From the NCBI GenBank assembly GCA_022839625.1, contig JALHJL010000001.1:1-64000 (forward strand): a stretch of DNA of 64,000 nt, in the 5' to 3' direction. Under the pieces are notes generated by a model that saw only the letters and a list, made by a program, of their open reading frames with translations, searched no databases and was not told the origin of the DNA. The first letter of the stretch is position 1. Every line of letters begins with the position of its first letter. Made by a program: the position numbers and the translations under genes. The DNA comes from Phycisphaerales bacterium. GTDB taxonomy: Bacteria > Planctomycetota > Phycisphaerae > UBA1845 > Fen-1342. Of this stretch, positions 24,906-32,235 are shown piece after piece.

Positions 24906-26345
24906 CTACTCGGCGACTGCGGCGGCCGGGCTGCTCGCGAGAGTCGCGTCGGCCGGCTCCGCGTCGTGAAACACGCGAATCCTGCGCCACGCACCCGACC
25001 GATACCGCCACCACAGCAACAGCCCGAGCACCGTCAAATACAGCACTGCCATCAACCACGGCCCATTGACGCTCCAGTCGGGCCGCAGGATCGCGACGAG
25101 ATACCCGCCGCCGAGGAAGATCACCCAGCAGCACAACGCATTCAGGATCGCCGGGCCGCGCGTGTCGCCGGCGCCCCGCAGCGAGAAGATGAACGTTATG
25201 GTCATGGCGTCGAACACCTGGTAGATCGCCACCCAGCACATGATCCACGCCCCCGCCGCGATGACGGCCGGGTCCCCGGACATCAGCCGCAGCAGCGGGT
25301 AGCGCAGCAGGAACAGCAACAGGCCGATGCCGCCCATGTAGGCCATCGTGAGTGCCAGCGCGGTGCGCGTGCGGTGCTCGGCCTCCGCGGGCCGCCCGGC
25401 GCCGATGGCGAAGCCCACCTGGCTGCACAGGGCCAGCCCCAGGCCGATCGCCGGCATGAACGCCAGGTGCGTGTATTGCAGCGCGACGGCGGTGGCCGCC
25501 ATCGCGACGGTCCCGAACCGCGGCACGATCAGGTTCAGGAACACCACCCACGAGCTGATGTCCACGAGCCAGGCCACGCTGGTCGGGCCGCCGATGCGTA
25601 CGATGTCGCGACACTTCCGCAAGTCGAGCGGCCAGGAACGACGCGCGTGATACTTCCGGTCCAACGCCGGCGACAGGAACGCGATCAGCAAAACCAGGAC
25701 ACGCGTCCACCAGCCGATGACCGTGGCCAGGCCGGCGCCGGCAATCCCCATCTCCGGGAAGCCGAGCTTGCCCCAAATCAGCACGTAGTTGCCGGCGGCG
25801 TTGACGACCAGCGAGAAAAGCACGGCGACCAGCGTCACCCGCGGGCGCTGGATGCCGTTGAAGAAGCCCTCCAGCCCGCCGGCGATCGTCGCCGGGACCA
25901 TCACCCAGACGGCGATCTGCGTGTATTGCGTTTCCAGGAGGCGCACCTCCGGGGCGTGGTGGGCCAGGCGGCCGATCCAATCGTACAGGCCGGGGACGAG
26001 CAGCGTGGCCGGCCAAGTGAATGCGCCGATGGCCAGCCCCGCGTACACGGTTTGCCAGGCGTACGCGGCACCCTTCTCCGGCTCGCCGCGGCCGTCCGCC
26101 TGCGAGGCGAAGGTCTGCACGCTCGTGGCGGCCCCCATGCCCAGGCAGATGAACGCCCAGACCAGGAGCGTGGCGGGCGAGATCGCCGCCTGCGCGTCGG
26201 TTCCCAGCCGGGAGACCATCACGAAGTCGATGAACCCCATCGCCATCCGCGAAGCCGCGACGGCGATGAGCGGCAGCGCCAGGCGCAGCAGCTCGCGCGC
26301 CGCGCCGTTGCGAAGGAGACTCGGGTATTCACGGTTGTGCAACAC
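24906..26345 (-). CDS. MATE-family multidrug/sodium antiporter
   Basis: A 479-residue inner-membrane transporter with about 12 helices in two related halves. Family marks are the opening ELLRLALPLIAVAASRMAMG, FIDFVMVSRLGTDAQAA, and the second-half equivalents beginning RIGGPTSVAWLVDISSWVVF. It probably exports organic cations or other small molecules against sodium or protons. The start is GTG at 26345 with a GAGAAG ribosome site. The gene lies 72 bp upstream of ileS on the same strand and just downstream of a terminator at 26417-26384, so MATE and ileS may be one transcription unit. Substrate unknown. Confidence 0.9.
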   Translation of the reverse strand: MLHNREYPSLLRNGAARELLRLALPLIAVAASRMAMGFIDFVMVSRLGTDAQAAISPATLLVWAFICLGMGAATSVQTFASQADGRGEPEKGAAYAWQTVYAGLAIGAFTWPATLLVPGLYDWIGRLAHHAPEVRLLETQYTQIAVWVMVPATIAGGLEGFFNGIQRPRVTLVAVLFSLVVNAAGNYVLIWGKLGFPEMGIAGAGLATVIGWWTRVLVLLIAFLSPALDRKYHARRSWPLDLRKCRDIVRIGGPTSVAWLVDISSWVVFLNLIVPRFGTVAMAATAVALQYTHLAFMPAIGLGLALCSQVGFAIGAGRPAEAEHRTRTALALTMAYMGGIGLLLFLLRYPLLRLMSGDPAVIAAGAWIMCWVAIYQVFDAMTITFIFSLRGAGDTRGPAILNALCCWVIFLGGGYLVAILRPDWSVNGPWLMAVLYLTVLGLLLWWRYRSGAWRRIRVFHDAEPADATLASSPAAAVAE

Positions 26346-26383
26346 GCTCTTCTCGCAGGGTGCCTTCGCCCAGGGGGCGGCAA

Positions 26384-26417
26384 CAAAAAACCCCGGCGAC
26401 CGTCACGCTCGCCGGGG
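26384..26417 (-). terminator. Strong Rho-independent terminator
   Basis: On the minus strand CCCCGGCGA (26417-26409) and TCGCCGGGG (26399-26391) form a perfect 9-bp stem followed by six T residues. It ends a transcript coming from higher coordinates, before the MATE gene begins. Confidence 0.9.
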
Positions 26418-26447
26418 TCCGTGCTTGCACCGCTCTTTTTCACAGTC

Positions 26448-26516
26448 CTACGGTGGCGCGCACAGCCCCGGCCCAATCGCCGTGTCGATGAAGCTAATGG
26501 GGATCGGCGGGGTCAT
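26448..26516 (-). CDS. Possible 22-residue peptide on a short terminated transcript
   Basis: A 22-codon frame starting ATG-ACC-CCG-CCG and ending ...GLCAPP-stop sits 31 bp before a strong terminator. A perfect TTGACA lies at 26596-26591 on the same strand, about 75 bp upstream. The -10 region is weak (AAACTA or AACTAG at a spacing of 17-18). AGGTG seven bases before the ATG could bind ribosomes. Together these suggest a short RNA of about 170-200 nt, either a small RNA or a peptide message. The frame is also open upstream, so it might be the end of a decayed gene. Low confidence. Confidence 0.3.
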   Translation of the reverse strand: MTPPIPISFIDTAIGPGLCAPP

Positions 26517-26598
26517 GTTGGCACCTGTGGACCGTGCCTCGCTACATAGAGCGAAGCGTAATTTAACTAGTTTGCCGGATCGGAGCCCGGTTGTCAAG

Positions 26599-26907
26599 GG
26601 GCGCGCGTTTTTCGCGCAAGTGCCAACAGTGCCATTGCATGTCGGAATGCCTGCCGCCCCGGCCGGGAAAGGCGAAGTGCGTCCACGCGCGGATGGTCTG
26701 GAGGTCGCTCATGGCCTCTTTGCGGTGGTCGGGATTGTACGGCGTGGCGCGGAACTCCTCCTCGTGGTCGCCGCCGACCTTGCGATTCAGCACAACATCC
26801 GCGTACACCCTCAGCCCGGCGGCGTGGGCCGCCTCGATCGCTGCGAGATGCTCCCGGCGCGTGCCATGCTTGGTGGCCACAGCGCCCTTCTGCTCAAACT
26901 CACCGAG
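26599..26907 (-). pseudogene. Fragment of a GH13 alpha-amylase
   Basis: About 100 codons match the central part of a cytoplasmic-type alpha-amylase: LGEFEQKGAVATKHGTRREH, then GLRVYADVVLNRKVGGD (conserved region with DVV-x-N, though the usual histidine is arginine) and WTHFAFPGRGGRHSDMQWH. The preceding codons on the same frame are unrelated, and the match ends abruptly. Both the N-terminal barrel part and the catalytic Asp/Glu regions are missing, so this is a relic. Confidence 0.8.
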
Positions 26908-27022
26908 CCGGATGTGCCCCAGACGCCCAGAGCCCTGAGCGTCCCGGCCTTCCGGACGCCGCCGGCGGGCATCGCGGCTGGGCCTAAGCGTCACCGGCCT
27001 GGTCAATCTCAACCCCGAGTAA

Positions 27023-27196
27023 CAGTTCAAGCTCACCGCCGATCGACTCTCGAAGGTACAGTACCCGACGTTGCGTGCCGCCCTGGCGATGGAGGTGTTC
27101 GGCAAGAGCGGGACGCGCCTGCTGTCGCTGTCGGCGGATGCCGCGAAGGGACTGCTGGAGCACTCGGAGCCATCAACCCCTTGGTGCCCTTGCTGA
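27023..27196 (+). pseudogene. Fragment resembling a phage tail tape measure protein
   Basis: A 57-codon stretch on the plus strand, right after a TAA stop, reads FKLTADRLSKVQYPTLRAA followed by LAMEVFGKSGTRLLSLSADA. The EVFGKSG-x-x-LL phrase is typical of tape measure proteins of tailed phages. It has no start and ends in a TGA after a few unrelated codons. Immediately upstream is another protein tail-like sequence (SVTGLVNLNPE-stop). Together with the amylase fragment this region is gene debris. Confidence 0.45.
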
Positions 27197-27324
27197 CGAC
27201 CCCGTAGCGCGTTGGCGCTGCCCGCGTGAGAGCGTTCGTCTGGCTGCCTTGCCGCCGTTGCGCGGGGCTATGGGCCCGCGCGGGGCAGGCGTAACGGCCT
27301 GCCCCGCTCGGGTTGTTCGCGCCG

Positions 27325-27990
27325 TCAGTCGGTGCCCTTCAGCGTCTCTGCCATCATGGATTCGATGGCCGAAAGCCACGCCGGTATGTCCTGCGGCACG
27401 CGCGAGGTAACGAGCCGGCCGTCCCGCACGACCTCCTTATCCTGATAGTCGGCCGCGGCCTCCTTCAGCTCCTCGGCCATGCCGGGGTAGCAGGTCATCT
27501 TCCGCCCCTCGACGACGCCGGCGGTCACCAGCACCTGCGGGCCGTGGCAGATGGCGGCGACGGGCCGGCCCGACTTGAAGAACTCACGGGTGAACTTGAG
27601 CACGTCCTCACTGCCGCGAATCCTGTCCGGCGCCGTCCCGCCCGGCAGCACCAGCAGGTCAAAGTCCTGGACCGCCACATCGGCCACCGCCTTGTGAATC
27701 ATCAAGTGGATGTCGCTGTTGTACGCCTTCACCTTGCCGCGCTGTGGTCCGATCACCGTGACCTTGGCGCCCCGGTTGGCCAGGAAGGCCATCGGCATCA
27801 AGGCTTCGGCGTCCTGGAAGCCTTCGCCGGTCAGCACGGCCACCCGCACGCCCTTGAGGGGCAGTTCGGCCTTCTCGCTGTCCGTTTGCGGTTGCGAGCC
27901 GTGCTCGTCGGCCCAGGCCGCGATCACGCCGAACGGCACGCCCAGCACGAACGCCAATGTCGCCGCTACGATTGCTGTCCTGCGCATCAT
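27325..27990 (-). CDS. Exported DJ-1/PfpI family protein
   Basis: A 221-residue protein with an N-terminal signal (MMRRTAIVAATLAFVLGVPF...) and a complete DJ-1/PfpI domain. GVRVAVLTGEGFQDAEAL opens the fold and supplies the acidic residue. DFDLLVLPGGTAPDRIR and the nucleophile elbow VAAICHGPQVLVTAGVVEGR (cysteine in AICHGP) follow. Cytosolic relatives include proteases of the PfpI type and protein/nucleotide deglycases; the exported location is less usual. AAGGAG seven bases upstream fixes the start at 27990. No operon partner is evident. Activity is inferred from the conserved cysteine and histidine. Confidence 0.88.
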   Translation of the reverse strand: MMRRTAIVAATLAFVLGVPFGVIAAWADEHGSQPQTDSEKAELPLKGVRVAVLTGEGFQDAEALMPMAFLANRGAKVTVIGPQRGKVKAYNSDIHLMIHKAVADVAVQDFDLLVLPGGTAPDRIRGSEDVLKFTREFFKSGRPVAAICHGPQVLVTAGVVEGRKMTCYPGMAEELKEAAADYQDKEVVRDGRLVTSRVPQDIPAWLSAIESMMAETLKGTD

Positions 27991-28223
27991 TCGTCTCCTT
28001 CAAGTTCGGGGTCCCCAGCATGTCCAGGTGAAATCCCGCAATGCAGGTGACCCCACTCGGCCGGTGTTCAAATACGTGGGGACTATCCGGGATTCCCCGG
28101 ATGACCCTGCCCGGCTACGTCGCCAGGCGACAGGAATCATATCGCGCTGCCCTCCACATTGCCGCGATTTCAGCCTCGGAACCGCGCACGGGGAAACAGG
28201 CGCTGAATTAGGATCATTTCGGA

Positions 28224-28252
28224 TTGACTTCTGCAACCCGGCTCCCTACACT
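28224..28252 (+). promoter_or_regulatory. Sigma70-like promoter of the PEP-CTERM gene
   Basis: TTGACT (28224-28229), a 17-bp spacer and TACACT (28247-28252) point to the gene at 28510. The leader would be about 250 nt. It contains a perfect 7-bp hairpin, CCCGGCC-aatga-GGCCGGG, near 28360-28380. No known riboswitch signature was recognised. Confidence 0.5.
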
Positions 28253-28509
28253 CTCGGCTAACTGGGCCACATGCTGATCCAGTTGGGCCGTCTTAGAAAG
28301 CGAGAGGACACGGAAGCTGGAAGAGAGGCGCGGCGTGTTCGCGCGGATGAGGACGCCCCGGCCAATGAGGCCGGGCACGCTTCCCCTCGCCGGAACAGAG
28401 CACACTCCAGTGCAGGACCTGTGACGAGATGGACGGAAGGAGCACCGGTTTGTGGCCGGGCATTCATCTCGTTGCAGTGCTCCCTTCAGACTCGATAGGA
28501 GGAGTCATC

Positions 28510-29094
28510 GTGACCAAGAGGTTCGCAGTGATCGGAATCGGAATGGCTGTTCTCGCGAGTGTCGCGATCGCCGGCACGCAGCCCGTGTTGCAGAGCCCAG
28601 CCGCCAGCGAGGGCGCGGCGGGCGCGCGTTTTGCGTTGCCGCTGGACGGGACGTGGACGGTACTGGATGAGTACATGAATCCCGGGGACTTCTTCCCGTC
28701 GAATCCGTGGAGCTACACCTCGGCCACCCCGGTGACCTTCACGATCACCGACCTGTTCGTGATCAGCGACCAGTTCGAGATCTACGTGGACAACAACTAC
28801 TTCGCCACCACCCCGGCCGTGCCGGATTGGCCGGCGTACACGAACGACCCGTTCGACCCCATGTACTGGTACAACGACCCCGACCTGGCGCTGGCGTCCG
28901 GGTACTACAGCTCGGGCGTGTACGTCCTCCCGGCGGGTGCGCACGACGTCTCGATCCGCAACATCCACATTCCGCCGATGGACGCCACCGGCGCACCGTT
29001 CCCGGACGGCACCGTGGCCTTCAAGGCGGTTCCGGAGCCTGCGTCGCTGGCGCTGCTTGGCCTGGCCGGCCTGCTCGCCTTCCGGCGGCGTTAG
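28510..29094 (+). CDS. PEP-CTERM exported protein
   Basis: A 194-residue secreted protein. GTG at 28510 follows a strong AGGAGG ribosome site. It has a signal peptide (MTKRFAVIGIGMAVLASVAI), a domain rich in aromatic and acidic residues (DNNYFATTPAVPDWPAY, DPMYWYNDPDLALASGYYSS) and a C-terminal sorting signal VPEPASLALLGLAG... ending FRRR. This is the PEP-CTERM pattern recognised by exosortase (EpsH/XrtA type), implying that the organism has that sorting system although it is not in the window. The middle domain is probably a beta-sandwich; no enzyme motif is seen. A promoter lies at 28224-28252 and a hairpin at 29146-29177 follows. Confidence 0.88.
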   Translation: MTKRFAVIGIGMAVLASVAIAGTQPVLQSPAASEGAAGARFALPLDGTWTVLDEYMNPGDFFPSNPWSYTSATPVTFTITDLFVISDQFEIYVDNNYFATTPAVPDWPAYTNDPFDPMYWYNDPDLALASGYYSSGVYVLPAGAHDVSIRNIHIPPMDATGAPFPDGTVAFKAVPEPASLALLGLAGLLAFRRR

Positions 29095-29145
29095 TTCCGG
29101 CCGGGTGCGTTCGCTACGGGACGCACTCACCGAGTGATTACTACT

Positions 29146-29182
29146 GCGGCCCGTGCGGAGCATCCCGTGCGGGCCGCTTCTA
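29146..29182 (+). terminator. Probable terminator after the PEP-CTERM gene
   Basis: GCGGCCCG (29146-29153) pairs perfectly with CGGGCCGC (29170-29177), followed by TTCTAT. It lies about 50 bp after the stop codon. The T tract is short. Confidence 0.55.
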
Positions 29183-29458
29183 TGTGCGCCAGGCATGGGG
29201 CGGCGAGTTGGAGCCGCAGCTCCTTCGGGAGCCCCGGCAGACCACGGGGCCGCCCGGTCCCGCTGTGCGACGCGCCTCAATTACACGTGTGGACACTGTG
29301 CGCCGTGACAGGTGCGGTGGCTTGGGCTACGATCCACCCCCGTATCGCCTCCCGGGCTGCGCGGCCGAGTTCAGGCACGGCTCCGTCTGGACGTTTACGC
29401 GCGGCACACCGAGGCAGGGTTCCAACGAGGCCACACAAGCCACGAGAGAGCGCTCGCA

Positions 29459-30814
29459 GTGAACTCGCACGAAGCTTCCGCGCCGCCCCTGGTCAGTCCC
29501 GTGCCGTTCCGCCAGCCCAAGGACTTTGTCCGCTGCCTGGCCGTGGTGCTGTCGGTGGTGGGCTGGTTCGTGTCGCTGCAACTGCTGCAAGTCGCGCTCG
29601 GGTCGACCGATGCCAACCCGTTCGTGTCGGCCGTCTGCCCGACCACCGGCGATGGAACCGAGGCGAGTGACTGCACCTCCGTGCTCCGCTCGCCGCAGGG
29701 GTACATCGCGCTCGGCCCGAACCTGCCGCGGATTCCTGTCTCCGCGGTGGGGATGGCCTATTTCGCCGTGGTGGGATTGTGGTTTCTGCTCGTGGGGCCG
29801 CCCACGCGCCCGGCGCGATTCTGGCACCTCGCGATCGTCGTCGTGGTCCTCGCCGGAGCTTGGTCCTCGATTGGCTTCATCCGCATTATGCACGCCGAGC
29901 TGCACCGCTGGTGCCTGCCTTGCCTGCTGGTGCATGCCATCAATGGCGGCCTGCTGCTGCTCACGGTACTGGCGTTTCCGTGGCGCAGGTCGGCGGAGCC
30001 CGTTGCCCCGCACCCGTCCGGGCGCCTCGTGCTGGCGGCGGTGGTGGCCGGCTTCCTGGCCGTCGCGGCCCACCTGGGACTCCTGTTCGCGCTGCTGTTC
30101 GGCGCGATCCTGGGGGAACGCACGCAGACGTACGCCGCCGTACTGAACGACCCGGCGTTCATCCGGTGGGACTACGAGCGGCAGCCGGCCAAGTGCATCC
30201 CGCCGCGCGATGGCGAAGTGTACATCGGCCCCGCCGACGCCCCGGAGACCGTGGTCGTGTTCTCCGAATTTCAGTGTCCGCGCTGCCGCAGCCTGCATGA
30301 CCTGCTGGAGCAGGTCGTGCACCAGTACCCCGACCGCGTCCGGATCACCTTCCGGCACTACCCGAACGACGCGGAATGCAACCCCCACGTGCCGCTGGGC
30401 GGCGCCCACACCTCGGCCTGCCGCGCGGCGCGTGCCGTCGAGGCGGCTCAGATCGTCGGAGGTGCCGAGGAATGCCTGGCTCTGCGGCGAAAGTTGTGGG
30501 AGAAGCAGGCCGAGATTCCCAGGCAACGGTTGACCCGGCAAGCCGACACGCAGGCACAGGTTTTCACAAAGTGGGCGACCGAAACCGGCCTGGATCAGAA
30601 GACGTTCCAAGAGGCCTTTGAAGGGCCTGTCGCGAGCGCTCGCCTGGAGGCGGACGTGGAACTCGGCCACCGCCTCGGCATCGTCGAAGTGCCGACGGTG
30701 TACCTGAACGGCAGGCTCGTGCGCAACGCCCAGAAGATGGAAACATGGGACGTTCTGCTTGGGGGGGCGTCAGCGACCGACTCCCAGCCTGCGTCCGCGC
30801 CTGCGGAGCCCTGA
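29459..30814 (+). CDS. VKOR-DsbA fusion, thiol oxidase for disulfide formation
   Basis: A 451-residue membrane protein combining a vitamin K epoxide reductase-like quinone reductase with a DsbA-like thioredoxin domain. The N-terminal part has about five helices, a loop cysteine in DCTSVLRSP and the redox pair WCLPC. The soluble periplasmic part has VVFSEFQCPRCRSLHDLLEQ (CPRC active site, about residue 275) and the cis-proline segment GIVEVPTVYLNGRLV. Such fusions oxidise thiols of exported proteins and pass electrons to quinone. That suits a cell exporting the many cysteine-rich and multiheme proteins encoded nearby. GTG at 29459 is chosen because it gives a normal N-terminus. A longer open frame starts at 29312. 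Confidence 0.88.
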   Translation: MNSHEASAPPLVSPVPFRQPKDFVRCLAVVLSVVGWFVSLQLLQVALGSTDANPFVSAVCPTTGDGTEASDCTSVLRSPQGYIALGPNLPRIPVSAVGMAYFAVVGLWFLLVGPPTRPARFWHLAIVVVVLAGAWSSIGFIRIMHAELHRWCLPCLLVHAINGGLLLLTVLAFPWRRSAEPVAPHPSGRLVLAAVVAGFLAVAAHLGLLFALLFGAILGERTQTYAAVLNDPAFIRWDYERQPAKCIPPRDGEVYIGPADAPETVVVFSEFQCPRCRSLHDLLEQVVHQYPDRVRITFRHYPNDAECNPHVPLGGAHTSACRAARAVEAAQIVGGAEECLALRRKLWEKQAEIPRQRLTRQADTQAQVFTKWATETGLDQKTFQEAFEGPVASARLEADVELGHRLGIVEVPTVYLNGRLVRNAQKMETWDVLLGGASATDSQPASAPAEP

Positions 30815-30821
30815 ACGGCCG

Positions 30822-30935
30822 TTCTGCTGCGGCGCGCTGCCGGACCGAGAGAAACTCGTTGCCGAGAAACCAAACCGTTACGGGGGAATGGAACTGTGCA
30901 AGACCTGTTACGAAGCGGCTCCCATCCCTGCCCCC
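30822..30935 (+). pseudogene. Zinc-ribbon-like fragment overlapping the end region of the VKOR gene
   Basis: A short plus-strand frame reads FCCGALPDREKLVAEKPN followed by RYGGMELCKTCYEAAP. It has a cysteine pair at each end and AT-richer codons than its neighbours, so it looks like real coding sequence. No start codon or ribosome site is visible, and sense is lost beyond about 30935. It is probably the remnant of a small zinc-binding protein. Confidence 0.35.
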
Positions 30936-30985
30936 CAATGGTCACCCCGCCGCGCTGGGCGAACCAAGCCGCGGGCTAATACACG

Positions 30986-31034
30986 AGGCCGGGCAAGCCA
31001 GGGGTCGCCCCAAGCCAGCCCGGCCTTGTCTGTC
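30986..31034 (+). terminator. Terminator after the VKOR-DsbA gene
   Basis: AGGCCGGGC (30986-30994) pairs perfectly with GCCCGGCCT (31018-31026), with an inner GGGG/CCCC stem, followed by TGTCTGT. Position and 9-bp stem support termination; the T tract is interrupted. Confidence 0.6.
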
Positions 31035-31057
31035 AATACGGCGCTTGCTGAGTGCGC

Positions 31058-31201
31058 TTACTTGAATGCAGTGATCAGGGCGGCAAACGCCGTAATCCCG
31101 CCGGTGATGCAATCGTTGCACAGCGGAAGCTTCGGGAGGCAGCAGCCGCCGGCCATCAAAGTGGCTAACGAGAACAGGTACAGCAGTTTCCTAGCCTTCA
31201 T
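31058..31201 (-). CDS. 47-residue exported cysteine-rich peptide
   Basis: A complete small gene. ATG at 31201 is preceded by AAGGAG eight bases upstream. The product starts MKARKLLYLFSLATLMAGGC, a typical lipoprotein signal with lipobox AGGC. It then has a short cysteine-rich section (CLPKLPLCNDC) and a hydrophobic end (GGITAFAALITAF). It could be a lipid-anchored peptide, or a secreted one held by the second hydrophobic segment. I do not recognise a family. Its neighbours are the convergent VKOR-DsbA gene and the divergent HD gene; the former could oxidise its cysteines, but that is only proximity. Confidence 0.65.
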   Translation of the reverse strand: MKARKLLYLFSLATLMAGGCCLPKLPLCNDCITGGITAFAALITAFK

Positions 31202-31481
31202 CGTGTCGCTCCTTCCAAGCAGATACCAAACGATGTGCCGATTGGCATGCAAAAGCGACCACCGCCTTTGACCGCGCCATCTCGACAGCGTAACGCAAAT
31301 CGGGCCGCGAGCGTAGCTACGGCATACCCAGCCGTCAAGGCCCGGCGTTCTCAAAGGGCTATTTTTATCCGCAACCAGGGCACGGCGCCAATCGTGTCAA
31401 GCAAAAAATTTTTGAATGCGCGCCCAGGTGGCGGACATCCGTCACCTGTGCCCCAACGCCGATTGTCAGCGCGATCGCGGG

Positions 31482-31487
31482 TATGAT
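31482..31487 (+). promoter_or_regulatory. Probable -10 element (GGTATGAT-type)
   Basis: GCGGGTATGATTC lies about 50 bp upstream of the HD gene start at 31534. It is the same motif as before 1978, 16910 and 48331. Confidence 0.4.
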
Positions 31488-31533
31488 TCGCAATCGGACT
31501 CACACAAATGAAACTCTATCGGAGATTACAGCC

Positions 31534-32091
31534 ATGACTCGTGAGGATGCCTGGCAACTGCTGTGCGAGTACTCGCCAAGTGATTCGCTGCGCAAGCACG
31601 GCTTGGCGGTCGAGGCGGCGATGCGCCATTACGCGCGACACTTCGGTGCGGACGAAGAAACGTGGGGGATCGCCGGGTTGCTCCACGACTTCGATTACGA
31701 GCGCTGGCCGTCCATTCCCGAGCACACACGCGAGGGGGCGCAAATCCTGCGGCAGCGCGGCGTCGATGAGGAGATCGTCGGTGCGATGCTCTCGCACGTG
31801 CCGTGGAACCTCGACGAGTATCCGCGCGACCGGCCGATCCGCCGCACGCTGTTCGCGGTCGACGAAATGTGCGGGTTCCTCGTCGCGTGCGCCTTGGTGC
31901 GCCCCACGCGGCTCGAGGGACTCGAGCCCAAGAGCGTGCTGAAGAAGTTGAAGACGCCGTCGTTCGCCGCCGCGGTATCCCGCGAGGACATTCACGCGGG
32001 GCCGGAACTCGTCGGGCTGCCCATGGATGAGCACATCCGGCACTGCGTGGCGGCGTTACAGGGGGCGGCCGGCGCGCTGGGGCTCGCGTGA
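31534..32091 (+). CDS. HD-domain hydrolase
   Basis: A 185-residue cytosolic metal-dependent phosphohydrolase-like protein. Metal-binding residues of the HD fold are visible in order: RKHGLAVEAAMRHYARHFG (first His), AGLLHDFDYERWP (the HD doublet) and VGAMLSHVPWNLDEYP (third His). The layout follows the 'HDIG'-type single-domain proteins. The C-terminal part has DEMCGFLVACALVRPTR, LEPKSVLKKLKTPSFAA and SREDI, which recur in that group. GGAG nine bases before 31534 supports the start. Substrate unknown. It is convergent with the collagen-like lipoprotein gene. Confidence 0.82.
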   Translation: MTREDAWQLLCEYSPSDSLRKHGLAVEAAMRHYARHFGADEETWGIAGLLHDFDYERWPSIPEHTREGAQILRQRGVDEEIVGAMLSHVPWNLDEYPRDRPIRRTLFAVDEMCGFLVACALVRPTRLEGLEPKSVLKKLKTPSFAAAVSREDIHAGPELVGLPMDEHIRHCVAALQGAAGALGLA

Positions 32092-32183
32092 ACGGACTTC
32101 GCAACGTCCCATAAGCGCCTCAGATTCCGACGCCGCCATCCATTCCTCGGTGATTCGCCCCCAAGACTCTTGCCCGCCGCACC

Positions 32184-32220
32184 CGGGTCGTGTCGGGCGA
32201 TGCCGCGACGACACGACCCG
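32184..32220. terminator. Bidirectional terminator hairpin between convergent genes
   Basis: CGGGTCGTGTCG (32184-32195) pairs perfectly over 12 bp with CGACACGACCCG (32209-32220). It lies between the convergent HD and collagen-like genes. No T tract, so the function is inferred from position and stem strength. Confidence 0.55.
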
Positions 32221-32235
32221 AGCCGGAGGTCATTG

